Source: Bacteroidota bacterium (GTDB taxonomy: Bacteria > Bacteroidota > Ignavibacteria > Ignavibacteriales > Ignavibacteriaceae). Taken from it: a stretch of 64,000 nucleotides of DNA. A program made the translations under genes and the position numbers. Shown here piece after piece: positions 29,324 through 38,863 of this stretch. Below the pieces are notes generated by a model. It was not told where the DNA came from. It did no database searches and saw only the letters and a list, made by a program, of their open reading frames with translations. The stretch is from contig JAJYDC010000004.1 in the NCBI GenBank assembly GCA_021777835.1, forward strand, positions 1-64,000. The letters are read 5' to 3'. How positions within the stretch are numbered: the stretch's first letter is position 1; each line of letters starts with the position of its first letter.

Positions 29324-30145
29324 TTAGAATTGAGAAAGGAAAGAATTTATTGCATGGATAAAATCATCCGGTTGTTCAAGGTGAGTGTTGTGACCTGCAT
29401 TACTTAAGATAATATGTTTAGATGAAGGGAACATTTCGGACATTCTTTGGTTCAAATTACAATATTTTATATCCTTCTCACCAGTAATAAGCAATGTCTT
29501 TTGACTAAATTTTTTTAATTTATCGTATAAAGGAAGCATTTTGCCGGTACCAAATCCTCTAAGAGAGTGTGCTAATCCAGTTTTATTGTTTTTTAATTTA
29601 TTATCTCTAATCTTATTAAGTTTATCTTCAAGTAATTCTTTCTGTGAAGAAAACAAGTCTATATTCATCCAGTAGTCAACAAAGTCTTCTACAGTATTAT
29701 TCTCAATATACGCTGCTAATCTTTCGTCATCATTTTGTCTTTGTAATCTTTGAATTTCATCGTCAATTCCGGCAGATGAGCTTTCCAATACTAATGAAAG
29801 CACTTGTCCAGGATTTTCAATAGCAAAATTTAACGCTACACGGCCTCCCATAGAATAGCCAACTAAGGTGACGGGTTCATTGGTAAATTGATAAATTATA
29901 AATTTTAATTGTTGAGAGATGGAAGAAAAGTTATAAAATGAAGCATCATTTGGCGAGTCACTTTTCCCATGTCCTACTAAGTCTATAGCAACGCACTGAT
30001 AATGAGGATTTATGAATGGAATGATTTCGTTCCAATCTCCGGCATTTCCGGTGAAACCATGGATGAAGAATACATAGCGAGGAATTCGTGATTTCGGTTT
30101 CGAAACTTCAACATTCAATGAAAGATTAGACAATTTTAGAAGCAT
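29324..30145 (-). CDS. menH: SHCHC synthase, alpha/beta hydrolase
   Basis: It eliminates pyruvate from SEPHCHC to give SHCHC. The alpha/beta-hydrolase fold shows the oxyanion motif FIHGFTGNAGDW, the nucleophile Ser in LVGYSMGGRVAL, the acid in LITGEKDIKY and the catalytic His in NAGHNTHLEQP. Length is 273 residues. Its place between menD and menB makes MenH the natural assignment; the fold alone would be ambiguous. Confidence 0.88.
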   Translation of the reverse strand: MLLKLSNLSLNVEVSKPKSRIPRYVFFIHGFTGNAGDWNEIIPFINPHYQCVAIDLVGHGKSDSPNDASFYNFSSISQQLKFIIYQFTNEPVTLVGYSMGGRVALNFAIENPGQVLSLVLESSSAGIDDEIQRLQRQNDDERLAAYIENNTVEDFVDYWMNIDLFSSQKELLEDKLNKIRDNKLKNNKTGLAHSLRGFGTGKMLPLYDKLKKFSQKTLLITGEKDIKYCNLNQRMSEMFPSSKHIILSNAGHNTHLEQPDDFIHAINSFLSQF

Positions 30146-30217
30146 AATTTAGAAGATAAATAAAATTATATTAATTGTAATTAAAACTAACGTATTATTT
30201 TATTTAGGTCTAGATAG

Positions 30218-31999
30218 TTATAACGTTTTAATCATTTCTTTATTTACACTTTTCCAGAATTTCCTGCGCAATTTTACTGATGTTGCCGTGTTTGTCTTAA
30301 TCTCTAGCACCGTTAAATCTTTTATTTTGGTCGCACGAGTTAATAATTTCTTAAATTGTCTCCAGCTGCTTGCAGAAAAATACTTACCTTCATAGGCATC
30401 TACAAGTTTTGCAAAGTTTAATTTGTGCGGTGTTATAAAATATTCTTTAAAGATTTTTCCATAATTTGATATTGGAAGGATTTCGAAAATTCCACCCCCG
30501 TTGTTATTTATTAGAACAATGGTAAGGGAAGTCTTGTATTTTTGTGCAAATAGAAGAGAATTCAGGTCATAATAAAAAGCGAGATCTCCAATTAGTAAAA
30601 TAGTATGATTCTTACTAACAGCCGAAATGCCTAATGCAGTTGAAATTATTCCATCAATTCCGCTAGCGCCGCGGTTATTATATACAGTAATGGTTTTATT
30701 GTTGTTTGATGCAAAGTAATCAAAATCTCTAACGGGCATGCTATTGGAAAGCATAATATTGCAGCCATCGGGTGCTACTTTCAAAATTTCTTCAATGATT
30801 CTACCTTCGCATGCAAATTCTGATTGGTCAATAATTACGTTCTTAAGATTAGCAGTCTTGTCATCAGCATTCTTAATTTTAGTGAGCCAACTCTTATCAG
30901 CTCTCGAAAAGCCTGAATTATCAAGAATCCGGTTAATTGATTTGCAGAATACAAATGGATCGAAAGCATAAGCAGCTTTTGCTCTCTCTGAAGGATCAAA
31001 CCAGTCACCATACTCGTTTATCATGTACCTATCAGCGCTGCAATTACTAAGAAAAGATTCTAGACCTTTAGAAGTAATTGTTCTGCCAAACTGAAGAATA
31101 ATGTCTGGTTGAATTTGTTTTGCAAAATCATCAGATCGAAGGAAGGCATCATAGTTTGATATAATGTTGTCTTTTTTATGATTCCCGAATCTTAATTGAG
31201 AATTTCCATCCGCAAATACGGGATAATTTAATCGTGCCGAAAGTTTATGGCATTCATCTATAAAAGCCTTACCAAAATTTCCAGGTCCAACAATTATGAT
31301 CCCTTGCGTTCTAGCAGAGACTAATTTTGAGATATCATTAATCCATGATTTTCGAGAAATGGTAGATTCACTTTCTGGTAGGGCATAGAGATTATTTTTA
31401 GCGGTACTTTCTGCAAACCTTAAGGTATCCTCGTCAATTTCATTAGTAAAGGACTTTGGCTCAAATGGTTTTTTGAATGGAAAATTAATATGGACAGGGC
31501 CTTTTTCGCTAAATAAACATTTATGAAAGGCTTTATTGGTTTCTTCTTTTAACTTAGAGATTCTTTCTATTGTCATCTCAGGCAAACCAGCATCATAAAA
31601 CCATCTTATATGGTTTTTATACAAGTTATTTTGATTGATGGTTTGGTTTGCACCTCTCCCACGAAGTTCAGGAGGTCTATCTGCAGTACAAACAATTAGA
31701 GGGATTCGCTGCTGATAAGCTTCAATGATTGCCGGGTACAATTCTGCAGTAGCAGTGCCAGAAGTACAGACAATTGCGACGGGAGAGTTCGTTGCCTTTG
31801 CAATTCCAAGGGCAAAAAACCCGCTGCTTCTTTCATCAACATGTACAAATGATTTAATCTTTTTATTTTGTGCAAAAGCTAAGGTTAGTGGAGTATTTCT
31901 TGAACCCGGAGAGAGGGAAGCGTATTTAACTCCGCAAGAAACAAGTTCTCTTACAAAAGTCTCTGACCAAAGAATATTACGGTTAACTTGGATTTTCAT
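30218..31999 (-). CDS. menD: SEPHCHC synthase
   Basis: A thiamine-diphosphate enzyme that adds 2-oxoglutarate-derived succinate semialdehyde to isochorismate. The N-terminal domain has YASLSPGSRNTPLTLAF and the conserved Glu in VHVDERSSGFFALG. The C-terminal cofactor domain carries NRGASGIDGIISTALG and LIGDLAFYYDLNSLL with NNNGGGIF. Length 593 is typical. The start overlaps menF by 17 bases, and menH follows after 72 bases. Confidence 0.94.
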   Translation of the reverse strand: MKIQVNRNILWSETFVRELVSCGVKYASLSPGSRNTPLTLAFAQNKKIKSFVHVDERSSGFFALGIAKATNSPVAIVCTSGTATAELYPAIIEAYQQRIPLIVCTADRPPELRGRGANQTINQNNLYKNHIRWFYDAGLPEMTIERISKLKEETNKAFHKCLFSEKGPVHINFPFKKPFEPKSFTNEIDEDTLRFAESTAKNNLYALPESESTISRKSWINDISKLVSARTQGIIIVGPGNFGKAFIDECHKLSARLNYPVFADGNSQLRFGNHKKDNIISNYDAFLRSDDFAKQIQPDIILQFGRTITSKGLESFLSNCSADRYMINEYGDWFDPSERAKAAYAFDPFVFCKSINRILDNSGFSRADKSWLTKIKNADDKTANLKNVIIDQSEFACEGRIIEEILKVAPDGCNIMLSNSMPVRDFDYFASNNNKTITVYNNRGASGIDGIISTALGISAVSKNHTILLIGDLAFYYDLNSLLFAQKYKTSLTIVLINNNGGGIFEILPISNYGKIFKEYFITPHKLNFAKLVDAYEGKYFSASSWRQFKKLLTRATKIKDLTVLEIKTNTATSVKLRRKFWKSVNKEMIKTL

Positions 32000-33404
32000 T
32001 AAACAAAGATAGGATAGTTTTCAGTTTTAATTCAGTTTCTTGATATTCATTATCCGGGTCAGAATTCTCGACAATTCCGCATCCAGCAAAAGCAATAATC
32101 CTATTGTTAATTGAAAGTGCTGATCTTATTCCAATAACAAACTCGCCCTCTCCTTCAAAATTAAACCAACCGATTATACCCGAGTAGAGCCCTCTTTTGT
32201 ATCCCTCCAATTTTTTTATTAGTTGAAGGGAAGCGTCTTTAGGCAGACCGCAAATAGCTGGTGTAGGATAAAGTTCTTTAAGCAATGTGTGAATTGAAAA
32301 AGATGGATTCAATTCTGCAGAAATCTTTGTCCATAAATGTTGAATGTTTGTAAGCTTTCTGATGTGTGAATTTGTTTCGATAACAATATCTTTAGTAAAA
32401 TTGCTTATAGAATTCTTTATATGATTTATGACAATACCATGTTCATTCAAATTCTTTTTATCGTTTAGTAAATCGTTTTCAATTTTCAAATCTTCGTCTG
32501 CAGTTTTGCCTCTTGGAGCAGAACCTGCTAAAGCATCTACTTCTAGAGTACCATGACTAAACTTCGCAAGTCTCTCCGGTGTAGCCCCAAAAAAAGATGA
32601 TTTGCCGTGATGGTAAATAAATAAGTATGAGTCTTTATAATTCATCCTCAGATTTTGGATTATCTCTGAAAAATTTGGTTCCTCTGAAATGACTAAATCG
32701 ACTTTCCTTGATAGTACGATTTTCTCAAGCTCATTATCATTTATGATTTCAAGAGCTTCAGAGACCATGTTTTTCCACTTTTTCTTATCCTTAGGTGAAT
32801 TACCCGATATATTACGAATTTTTAATTGAGGTTTATTATTTACTTGTGAACTATTCTTAAAGAGTTTCTCAAGTTTTGATTTGAACTTACTTATGGTAAC
32901 TGCTTTAGAAAAGTCCTGAGAATGAATGAAGTTATAAAGTAAATAACTTTGCCCTTCCAGTTTTACCAACATAATTTCCGGAACTAGCCAAGAGGAGTCA
33001 TTATAATCTGACCAATCATTATCAGCATGCTCAATTGTAAATTTCATTGCGCCGACAAATAAGGGAAAATTTTTACCGGGGAATGCATTCCAGTTGGAGA
33101 TAAAATTCTGTTTCCATTCTTTAACTTTTTTATCAGTGGCAGCAAATCTTTTATCACCGTTTTCAGGGATGATTAATGCCTCATCAAGGCCAAAAATTAA
33201 GAAATTTTCGTCCGGCTTTTCATAATAAAAAGATCTCTCATGCAGCCTTAATAGTGAATCTATTTGGCTATCGATTTGAAAATTGTTAATTGTGTCAGCA
33301 AAGCTTACAAGAACATTGTTTGAGTATTTCTTTTTAGCCTTACTATCTGAATCGGCAAGAAATTTAGTAAATCTATCCGCCGAAGCTGAAATGAATTCTT
33401 CCAT
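31983..33404 (-). CDS. menF: Isochorismate synthase
   Basis: It converts chorismate to isochorismate, the entry to menaquinone. The chorismate-binding domain covers about residues 200-465, with LEKIVLSRKVDL (general-base Lys), FFGATPERLAKF, DALAGSAPRGKT, ELYPTPAICGLP and the metal-binding AFAGCGIVENSDPDNEYQET. The N-terminal 200 residues are less conserved, as usual. It is the first gene of the men cluster; 81 bases separate it from the rsgA end, so it may share a transcript with rsgA or have its own weak promoter. Confidence 0.93.
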   Translation of the reverse strand: MEEFISASADRFTKFLADSDSKAKKKYSNNVLVSFADTINNFQIDSQIDSLLRLHERSFYYEKPDENFLIFGLDEALIIPENGDKRFAATDKKVKEWKQNFISNWNAFPGKNFPLFVGAMKFTIEHADNDWSDYNDSSWLVPEIMLVKLEGQSYLLYNFIHSQDFSKAVTISKFKSKLEKLFKNSSQVNNKPQLKIRNISGNSPKDKKKWKNMVSEALEIINDNELEKIVLSRKVDLVISEEPNFSEIIQNLRMNYKDSYLFIYHHGKSSFFGATPERLAKFSHGTLEVDALAGSAPRGKTADEDLKIENDLLNDKKNLNEHGIVINHIKNSISNFTKDIVIETNSHIRKLTNIQHLWTKISAELNPSFSIHTLLKELYPTPAICGLPKDASLQLIKKLEGYKRGLYSGIIGWFNFEGEGEFVIGIRSALSINNRIIAFAGCGIVENSDPDNEYQETELKLKTILSLFNENPS

Positions 33405-33485
33405 TCTTTCTAGTATTTTTATTTGTTAAATAAAATTTAATTAAAAAATGATTTCAATAATAGTAAATAATATAAAACATGATAA

Positions 33486-34454
33486 TTAAAAATTTATGTC
33501 ATCTTCAATAGTCTCAAGCAGTCGTAAATAGCTTTCATATCTTTCAAGAGATATTTTATTTTCCTCAACTGCTTTAATTATGGCGCATCCCGGTTCATGG
33601 TTATGAGTGCAAGTATTAAATTTACAATCCTTAATATATTCTGAGAATTCCAAAAAATAATGTCCTAGATCTTCTTTCTTAACTCCATAAGGGTCAATTT
33701 CTCGAATTCCAGGCGTATCAATTATGTAAGTATTATCATCCATTTTTAGCATCAAGCTTGTTACAGTTGTATGCTTTCCTTTATCAGTATAAGTGCTGAT
33801 ATCGCCAGTAATTAGATTTATTCCCGGAAACAATTTATTCAGGAGTGAAGATTTGCCGACGCCTGACTGTCCCCAAAATAAGTTTTTCTTACCATATAAC
33901 AGATTCTTTAATTCGACAATACCTTCACCAGTTATTTTACTTGTAGATAGTATTTTATAACCAATCTGGGAATAAAGATTCAACCATTTTTGTTCAATTC
34001 CATCAACATCAAGATCAATTTTATTTAAAATAATTACTACGTTAATCTTTGAGCTCTCAGCAGTGACTATAAGGCGGTCAATCACTTTATTATTGAACGG
34101 AGGTTTAGTTACGCTGCTAATGACAAACAAATTATCAATATTAGAGGCAACAATTTGTTCTAATCGCTCACCGCGGTAGCTTGAGCCCCGCATCTTTATG
34201 GCTTTGCGGGACAAATAATTCTTTCTATCTTCAATTTTATTAATAACGCCTGTACCGTCATCGTTAATTTCGAACTCAACGCTGTCTCCGACCACAGCAA
34301 TATCAGTAAGATAAAGCTTATCCTTTTTAAGGTGGAAGTCTTTTTTAAATTTTCCACGGAGTGAACATCTTATTGTCTCCCCCCCTCCTAACGGAAGCAC
34401 ATAAAAATCTTTGCTTTCAGTTCTACCTATTGTGCCCTTAATACAATTCTCCAA
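33486..34454 (-). CDS. rsgA: Ribosome small-subunit GTPase RsgA
   Basis: A circularly permuted GTPase that helps the late maturation of the 30S ribosome subunit. An N-terminal OB domain (1-75) precedes the GTPase motifs in permuted order: NKIDLD (G4) near 142, GQSGVGKSSLLN (G1) near 197 and DTPGIRE (G3) near 248. The C-terminal zinc site is CKFNTCTHNHEPGC. The only plausible start is TTG (34452-34454): upstream in-frame codons give no ATG or GTG, and the OB domain begins correctly from this TTG. Confidence 0.93.
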   Translation of the reverse strand: MENCIKGTIGRTESKDFYVLPLGGGETIRCSLRGKFKKDFHLKKDKLYLTDIAVVGDSVEFEINDDGTGVINKIEDRKNYLSRKAIKMRGSSYRGERLEQIVASNIDNLFVISSVTKPPFNNKVIDRLIVTAESSKINVVIILNKIDLDVDGIEQKWLNLYSQIGYKILSTSKITGEGIVELKNLLYGKKNLFWGQSGVGKSSLLNKLFPGINLITGDISTYTDKGKHTTVTSLMLKMDDNTYIIDTPGIREIDPYGVKKEDLGHYFLEFSEYIKDCKFNTCTHNHEPGCAIIKAVEENKISLERYESYLRLLETIEDDINF

Positions 34455-34495
34455 ATTAACATTACCCTTAAAATAATTTGCTTTTCTTACTCTGT

Positions 34496-34503
34496 CAAAT
34501 ATA
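34496..34503 (-). promoter_or_regulatory. Candidate -7 element of rsgA
   Basis: Read on the minus strand this is TATATTTG, a full TAnnTTTG match about 42 bases before the rsgA TTG start. It lies in the gap after the hairpin that ends the upstream envelope operon. Confidence 0.4.
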
Positions 34504-34573
34504 TTTTAGTTGAATTTTATAAAATGTATAGGGGATTGAGGGGGATAAGATGTTTTGAATCATGGATATTAAG

Positions 34574-34613
34574 CAAGAAAACCGGTAATGATAAATTAAA
34601 TTATCATTACCGG
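34574..34613 (-). terminator. Intrinsic terminator of the envelope gene cluster
   Basis: CCGGTAATGATAA (34582-34594) and TTATCATTACCGG (34601-34613) form a perfect 13-bp stem with a 6-base loop. On the minus strand the stem is followed by TTTTCTTG. It lies 20 bases after the stop of the FadL-like barrel gene and before rsgA, so it should end that minus-strand transcript. Confidence 0.8.
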
Positions 34614-34632
34614 ATATAGTTTATTTAATTCT

Positions 34633-36075
34633 TTAGAATCTATAAGTTGTTGATAGGATAAATTTATTTGTAGTAATGTCCTGATATGTTCTTGAAACAT
34701 CTACGCCATAATTATCGCCATAATTACTCCATGAACCGTGAGCAAAGGCGAAATCGATACCGATTGAATTATCAGCTAAATAACCAAGTCCGAAAGTATA
34801 ATACTTTCTATCGTACTTAGAAGGATCATTAAGATAAGCAGAAGGTTGGACAAAATAACCGGCCCGTAATCTAATACCAAGACCCGGCAGCGTGTATTCT
34901 GCGCCGAAATTATAATTTACTACAGATCTAAGCTGATCCTTTATATTTTGATTTATTGAGGCTACATAATCAGTAGTTAATCCGCTTGCATTTTGAAATT
35001 GCATTTGAGTATAATCAACAAAAGTAACTTGTGCGCTTAATATTAAGCTTTGAAGATTAACTGCTGCACCACCTCCTAATTCATATGGAGTCACAATATC
35101 ATACTGAACTTGATCACTATAATTTGTTGGATCTAAATTGTAGGATTGTCCAGTAGCAAACTGACTATAACCGCTGACATTAAAATTTTCTTTAATTGTA
35201 TAAGTTTTAGGAAATTGGACAGTAATTCCAAAACGTGCCATATCCTTTAACTGATAAAGTAAGCCAAACTTCGCATCCCAGCCGGAAATATTCCAATCTA
35301 AAAGCTTATTAAGGTAGAATGTTTGAAATCCTTTAGTCGCGGGCGTATTAGGATCCGTTTGAACATTTGCATAATAACCGTTAAAATCATCTTCATAATA
35401 ACTGTTATTATTTTCGTAAGTACCTGCAATAATATTAAGATTTAGTCCCAAGAACAGATTTTTATATACTTCAATAGCTCCTGAAAAAGTCCAATTGTTT
35501 GTTGAGCCAGTTTCAAGGATGGTTCCGCTTTGGTTTAAATGTCCGTTTATAGGAGTATTATAATTTGTATCCGTGAGATAAAGATCGTATGGAATATTTG
35601 TATTAGAATTCAAGTCCTGAATCATAGAAGTGTTACCGCCATTATAGCCGTTAAACTTAAGGGCTCCCGTGTAATCCTGTGTATTGTGATAAGCAATAGC
35701 AAAAACCAAACTTCCCTGGGTGGTTGGGAAGGGAAGAGCAAGGCTAAAATTGCTTAATCTGGTAGCACTATTTGAGTAATTAGTATATTGGTTGAGGAAG
35801 GTTGTGTTATTGTTATAACTTTGATAATCGATGCCGCCGGAAACTTCCATCCTATTTAGAAGTCCCCAACCAGCGGGGTTAAACTCCGCAGCACCCGCAC
35901 CATCACTTAAACCGATATAACTATTACCCATTCCAAGAGCTCTAGCGTCTGACCCTGTACCCGGTAATCCTACCCTTAATGCATCAACAACTCCTTGGGC
36001 AAATATGCCTTGAAGAGATAGTAATGAAATAATTAGGGTTAGATATATTAATCTTAAATAAAAGCGCTGCATCAT
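34633..36075 (-). CDS. FadL/OmpP1-like outer-membrane barrel protein
   Basis: A 480-residue secreted barrel. The signal peptide (about 1-26) ends at GIFAQG. The mature start has the FadL/PorV-type segment GSDARALGMGNSYIGLSDGAGAAEFNPAGW, followed by many alternating beta-strands and a terminal Phe (TTYRF), the usual barrel end. FadL homologues move hydrophobic compounds across the outer membrane; the related PorV/PorQ proteins serve type IX secretion. Which applies here cannot be read from the sequence. It overlaps the upstream lipoprotein gene by 4 bases and is followed by a strong terminator. Confidence 0.75.
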   Translation of the reverse strand: MMQRFYLRLIYLTLIISLLSLQGIFAQGVVDALRVGLPGTGSDARALGMGNSYIGLSDGAGAAEFNPAGWGLLNRMEVSGGIDYQSYNNNTTFLNQYTNYSNSATRLSNFSLALPFPTTQGSLVFAIAYHNTQDYTGALKFNGYNGGNTSMIQDLNSNTNIPYDLYLTDTNYNTPINGHLNQSGTILETGSTNNWTFSGAIEVYKNLFLGLNLNIIAGTYENNNSYYEDDFNGYYANVQTDPNTPATKGFQTFYLNKLLDWNISGWDAKFGLLYQLKDMARFGITVQFPKTYTIKENFNVSGYSQFATGQSYNLDPTNYSDQVQYDIVTPYELGGGAAVNLQSLILSAQVTFVDYTQMQFQNASGLTTDYVASINQNIKDQLRSVVNYNFGAEYTLPGLGIRLRAGYFVQPSAYLNDPSKYDRKYYTFGLGYLADNSIGIDFAFAHGSWSNYGDNYGVDVSRTYQDITTNKFILSTTYRF

Positions 36076-36587
36076 TTCCTCCCGTTGGAATTTCGACTTC
36101 CGTCATTGTTTCGTACACTATTCTTTTTTTCCGGACTACTGTCTCTGTTTGGAGTGGTACTTTGTGTACCGCTATTTGAATTCTCCACTCTTGTTGCGCC
36201 GGTTGATGTTGAGTTGTTACTATTGGTGGATGTAGTTGTTGCTGTCGAACCACCTCTTACTGTAGCCGGAGCAAGTACATTCAAAATAGCATTTCTTATC
36301 GAAGAGCCTCTACCTGCTTCATGATTTCTAATAAAAGAATCTGTTTGATTAGTATCTCTATTATATGCCGGTGAACTTGTTTGATAGCTTGGCAGACTAT
36401 TAGTCCACCAAGGAGAGTTATAATAAGTTCCATAATTACCGTAAAACACTTCCGGATAAAAATTATCTACAGTTTGGGTAGAATCCGGTAAATTTTGATC
36501 CGGAGTCCAAACCATTGTATAACATCCAGGGAATAAAGTTATTGCGGATGCCATTAGAATTACAACTGCTAGATATTTTGGTTTCAT
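36072..36587 (-). CDS. Low-complexity lipoprotein, unknown function
   Basis: A 171-residue lipoprotein. A short signal peptide ends in the lipobox LFPGC at about Cys22, followed by YTMVWTPDQ. The last third is Ser/Thr/Asn-rich. The segment ATVRGGS near residue 113 also occurs in the next gene upstream, and both proteins start their mature part with GCYT, so the two are probably distant paralogues. It lies 5 bases from that gene and overlaps the barrel gene, indicating one operon. No known domain is recognised. Confidence 0.7.
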   Translation of the reverse strand: MKPKYLAVVILMASAITLFPGCYTMVWTPDQNLPDSTQTVDNFYPEVFYGNYGTYYNSPWWTNSLPSYQTSSPAYNRDTNQTDSFIRNHEAGRGSSIRNAILNVLAPATVRGGSTATTTSTNSNNSTSTGATRVENSNSGTQSTTPNRDSSPEKKNSVRNNDGSRNSNGRK

Positions 36588-36592
36588 TATAA

Positions 36593-37795
36593 TTACCGTC
36601 CTCTTCCTGAACCACGTGAACTACTACTACTACCTCGACTGCCGCCTCCACTACTTCTAACTTCTCCACCACTTGAACGTGCCGGAGGGTTGTAACTTGG
36701 CGGAGGTGAGTAGCTTCTAGGAGTATAAGAGCTTCTTGGAGCTGCATAACTTTTAGGTGCTGAAGTATTTCTTTGTGTCGAATAACCACCAGGATTACTA
36801 TAAGATCTACCACCCTTTGTGTAGTTCTCATTTCCTCTGTTATTAGCTGCAGCAGCTGGCCTAGATTCGTTATTACGATAGATTTGTCGTTCGCGATTTA
36901 TCCAATTATTGTATTGTTGTCTTTGAGTATTAGTTAATCTACTGTTGGAATTTCCCGAAGTTATATTTCGAGATTCTCCGCTACTTCTTACGGTACCGTT
37001 ACTAAGTATCCAAGAATTATCTCTTGAATTGGAACTACTTCTATTTCCTCTTAGCACTGATCCGCTTTGAATATTAGGATTAGTCGATCTTACTACCGCA
37101 GGAGAATAGGTAGATGTTCCTACAGAGCCGCCTCTAACGGTAGCAACTCCTCCATTAGCAGGAGAGGCAAAACCACCTCGTCCTCCGAATTCCCTTCTAA
37201 ATCCGTCATTATTTCTAATGTTTGACATTCCTTGTGACCTAGGTGGGTTATTTGCGGCGCTGTAATAACCCCAATAGTTTTGATAATATGGATACATGTA
37301 GCTGCCTGGATAATAATATCCGGGATAATAACTTACCGGGTTATAGAAATATCCGTAGTAATAAGGAGAATACAGGTTATAACTCCACAAATTAAAAGGA
37401 TCCCAGCTATATGGATTATACCAGGAGTAACCGTAATTGAAGCCAAATGATAGTGAGGGATAACCATTATATCCATAACTACCGCAGAAAGGATTATAGT
37501 TATTATAGTTATAATAATTATATCCATCTGCTTGGCCATTGTCTTGAGGATTTTGATTGTAATTGTATTGGGAATAATTATTATTGGTAGAGTCATAGGA
37601 ATATTGATTCTGATTATTTGCCGAGTCTGCAGGATATTGATTTTGGTTATCATAATTATTTTGATTGTCATAGCCATAACCATAACCTGAATTGTCAGGT
37701 GAACTACTTTGAGTAGCGAGCTGAGTATAGCATCCTCCTAATAGGAAAGCTAAAGTTACAATCAAAACACCACTTAAAATCCTAATCTTTTCCAT
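36593..37795 (-). CDS. Tyr/Asn-rich lipoprotein with Arg-Gly-Ser tail
   Basis: A 400-residue lipoprotein with signal MEKIRILSGVLIVTLAF and lipobox LLGGC. I chose this ATG because AAGGAG lies 8 bases upstream; a longer frame adds 13 residues. Mature residues to about 190 are extremely rich in Tyr, Asn, Gly and Pro (YYYPG, YNYYNYNNY). The middle has RGG and ATVRGGS segments, and the tail is Ser/Gly/Arg-rich, ending SRGSGRGR. Such composition suggests a disordered, sticky surface or periplasmic protein. No enzymatic motif is seen. It heads the operon with the smaller lipoprotein and the barrel. Confidence 0.75.
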   Translation of the reverse strand: MEKIRILSGVLIVTLAFLLGGCYTQLATQSSSPDNSGYGYGYDNQNNYDNQNQYPADSANNQNQYSYDSTNNNYSQYNYNQNPQDNGQADGYNYYNYNNYNPFCGSYGYNGYPSLSFGFNYGYSWYNPYSWDPFNLWSYNLYSPYYYGYFYNPVSYYPGYYYPGSYMYPYYQNYWGYYSAANNPPRSQGMSNIRNNDGFRREFGGRGGFASPANGGVATVRGGSVGTSTYSPAVVRSTNPNIQSGSVLRGNRSSSNSRDNSWILSNGTVRSSGESRNITSGNSNSRLTNTQRQQYNNWINRERQIYRNNESRPAAAANNRGNENYTKGGRSYSNPGGYSTQRNTSAPKSYAAPRSSYTPRSYSPPPSYNPPARSSGGEVRSSGGGSRGSSSSSRGSGRGR

Positions 37796-37999
37796 AATAA
37801 ATCTCCTTAAATAATCCTTCTCGAATATCTTCAAAAATCAAGCCTGTAAAAAGGTAAAAATAAAACATGATTAAAGAAAAATTGGATCATAATGTATAAT
37901 TATCTAAACTTCCTTGTATACTTTTGGATACAAACCTCAACCTGTAATAACATTATGTTTGACATTATAAGTCAATAAAAAGTTTAAGTTTATTAAGAA

Positions 38000-38773
38000 T
38001 TAGAAAATACTTCTGATATATTCAATTCTTAATGCCCTATCTGCAGAAGACGGGCTCCATTTCTTATTGGCAAGCAAATCTCTGAGATCAAAACCAAGAG
38101 TAAAACCGGAACCGATAGACCATCTTATTCCTATATTCAGATAGCCATCACCATTACCAAAATATTTAGTTGCATTGTCATTAAAAGCAAAATCATATTC
38201 ACCAATAATTGAAACATTTTCGCCTAATGTTTTTTCGGCACCTACTCGCAGATCCACGAAATCATCCCCATCTTTACTTTCTAATGAGTAATTCACAGTA
38301 CCATGTAAACTCAAATATCCCATAAAAGCAAAGTTTTTACTAGCAGCAGCAAAAAATCCAGGAGACTTAATTGCATATCGAGATGTTGAATCAAAATATT
38401 CTCCTTTCCCTTGCGAATCAAAGCCAAGAGTTAGAGCGGGAGTTGATAATGTTTCATTCATTATTCTGAATCGAATATTTACACCAGGATATCCATACCA
38501 AATAGGGGAGCCAGCGCCAATAAGATTTTGCCCGCCGTATGAAATACCGAAACTTACATTATCAAAAACTCCGACTTCGATTCTTTCTATCAAATCGCCT
38601 CCCGGTAAAACATCTGAAGTTACGCCTACAAATCCCTTGTTTAGTATACCAGCAGTCGGCATATCAATTAAATATCTGTACTCATATTTGGCACCTGTTC
38701 CTGCAGTGCCTTGAGCAAAAATAATTGAAACAGAAATTACAAATAGTGCTAATATTAGTCGAATCGTTTTCAT
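38000..38773 (-). CDS. Predicted outer-membrane protein, unknown function
   Basis: A 257-residue protein with a signal peptide (MKTIRLILALFVISVSIIFA, cleaved before QG). The rest is alternating aromatic and glycine-rich beta-strand sequence (GVFDNVSFGISYGGQNL, LSLHGTVNYSLESKDG), ending IRSIF, a terminal Phe typical of barrels. It resembles small hypothetical barrel proteins of the group. It is separated from the lipoprotein operon by about 200 bases and probably has its own promoter. Function unknown. Confidence 0.7.
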   Translation of the reverse strand: MKTIRLILALFVISVSIIFAQGTAGTGAKYEYRYLIDMPTAGILNKGFVGVTSDVLPGGDLIERIEVGVFDNVSFGISYGGQNLIGAGSPIWYGYPGVNIRFRIMNETLSTPALTLGFDSQGKGEYFDSTSRYAIKSPGFFAAASKNFAFMGYLSLHGTVNYSLESKDGDDFVDLRVGAEKTLGENVSIIGEYDFAFNDNATKYFGNGDGYLNIGIRWSIGSGFTLGFDLRDLLANKKWSPSSADRALRIEYIRSIF

Positions 38774-38863
38774 ATTCCCTCAAGTCTAGTTGGAAAAAAT
38801 TTTTGAGAAAAATTCTAAATAGAAAAATAAGAATAATATTTATAATATGTTCTTTGCTGAAAT

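Noticed and set aside
35984-37683. Frames of Ile/Thr-rich or Val-rich low-complexity in the lipoprotein region
   Set aside because: They are alternate-frame readings of the biased Tyr/Asn and Ser/Thr-rich lipoprotein genes, which themselves have lipoprotein signals and starts.
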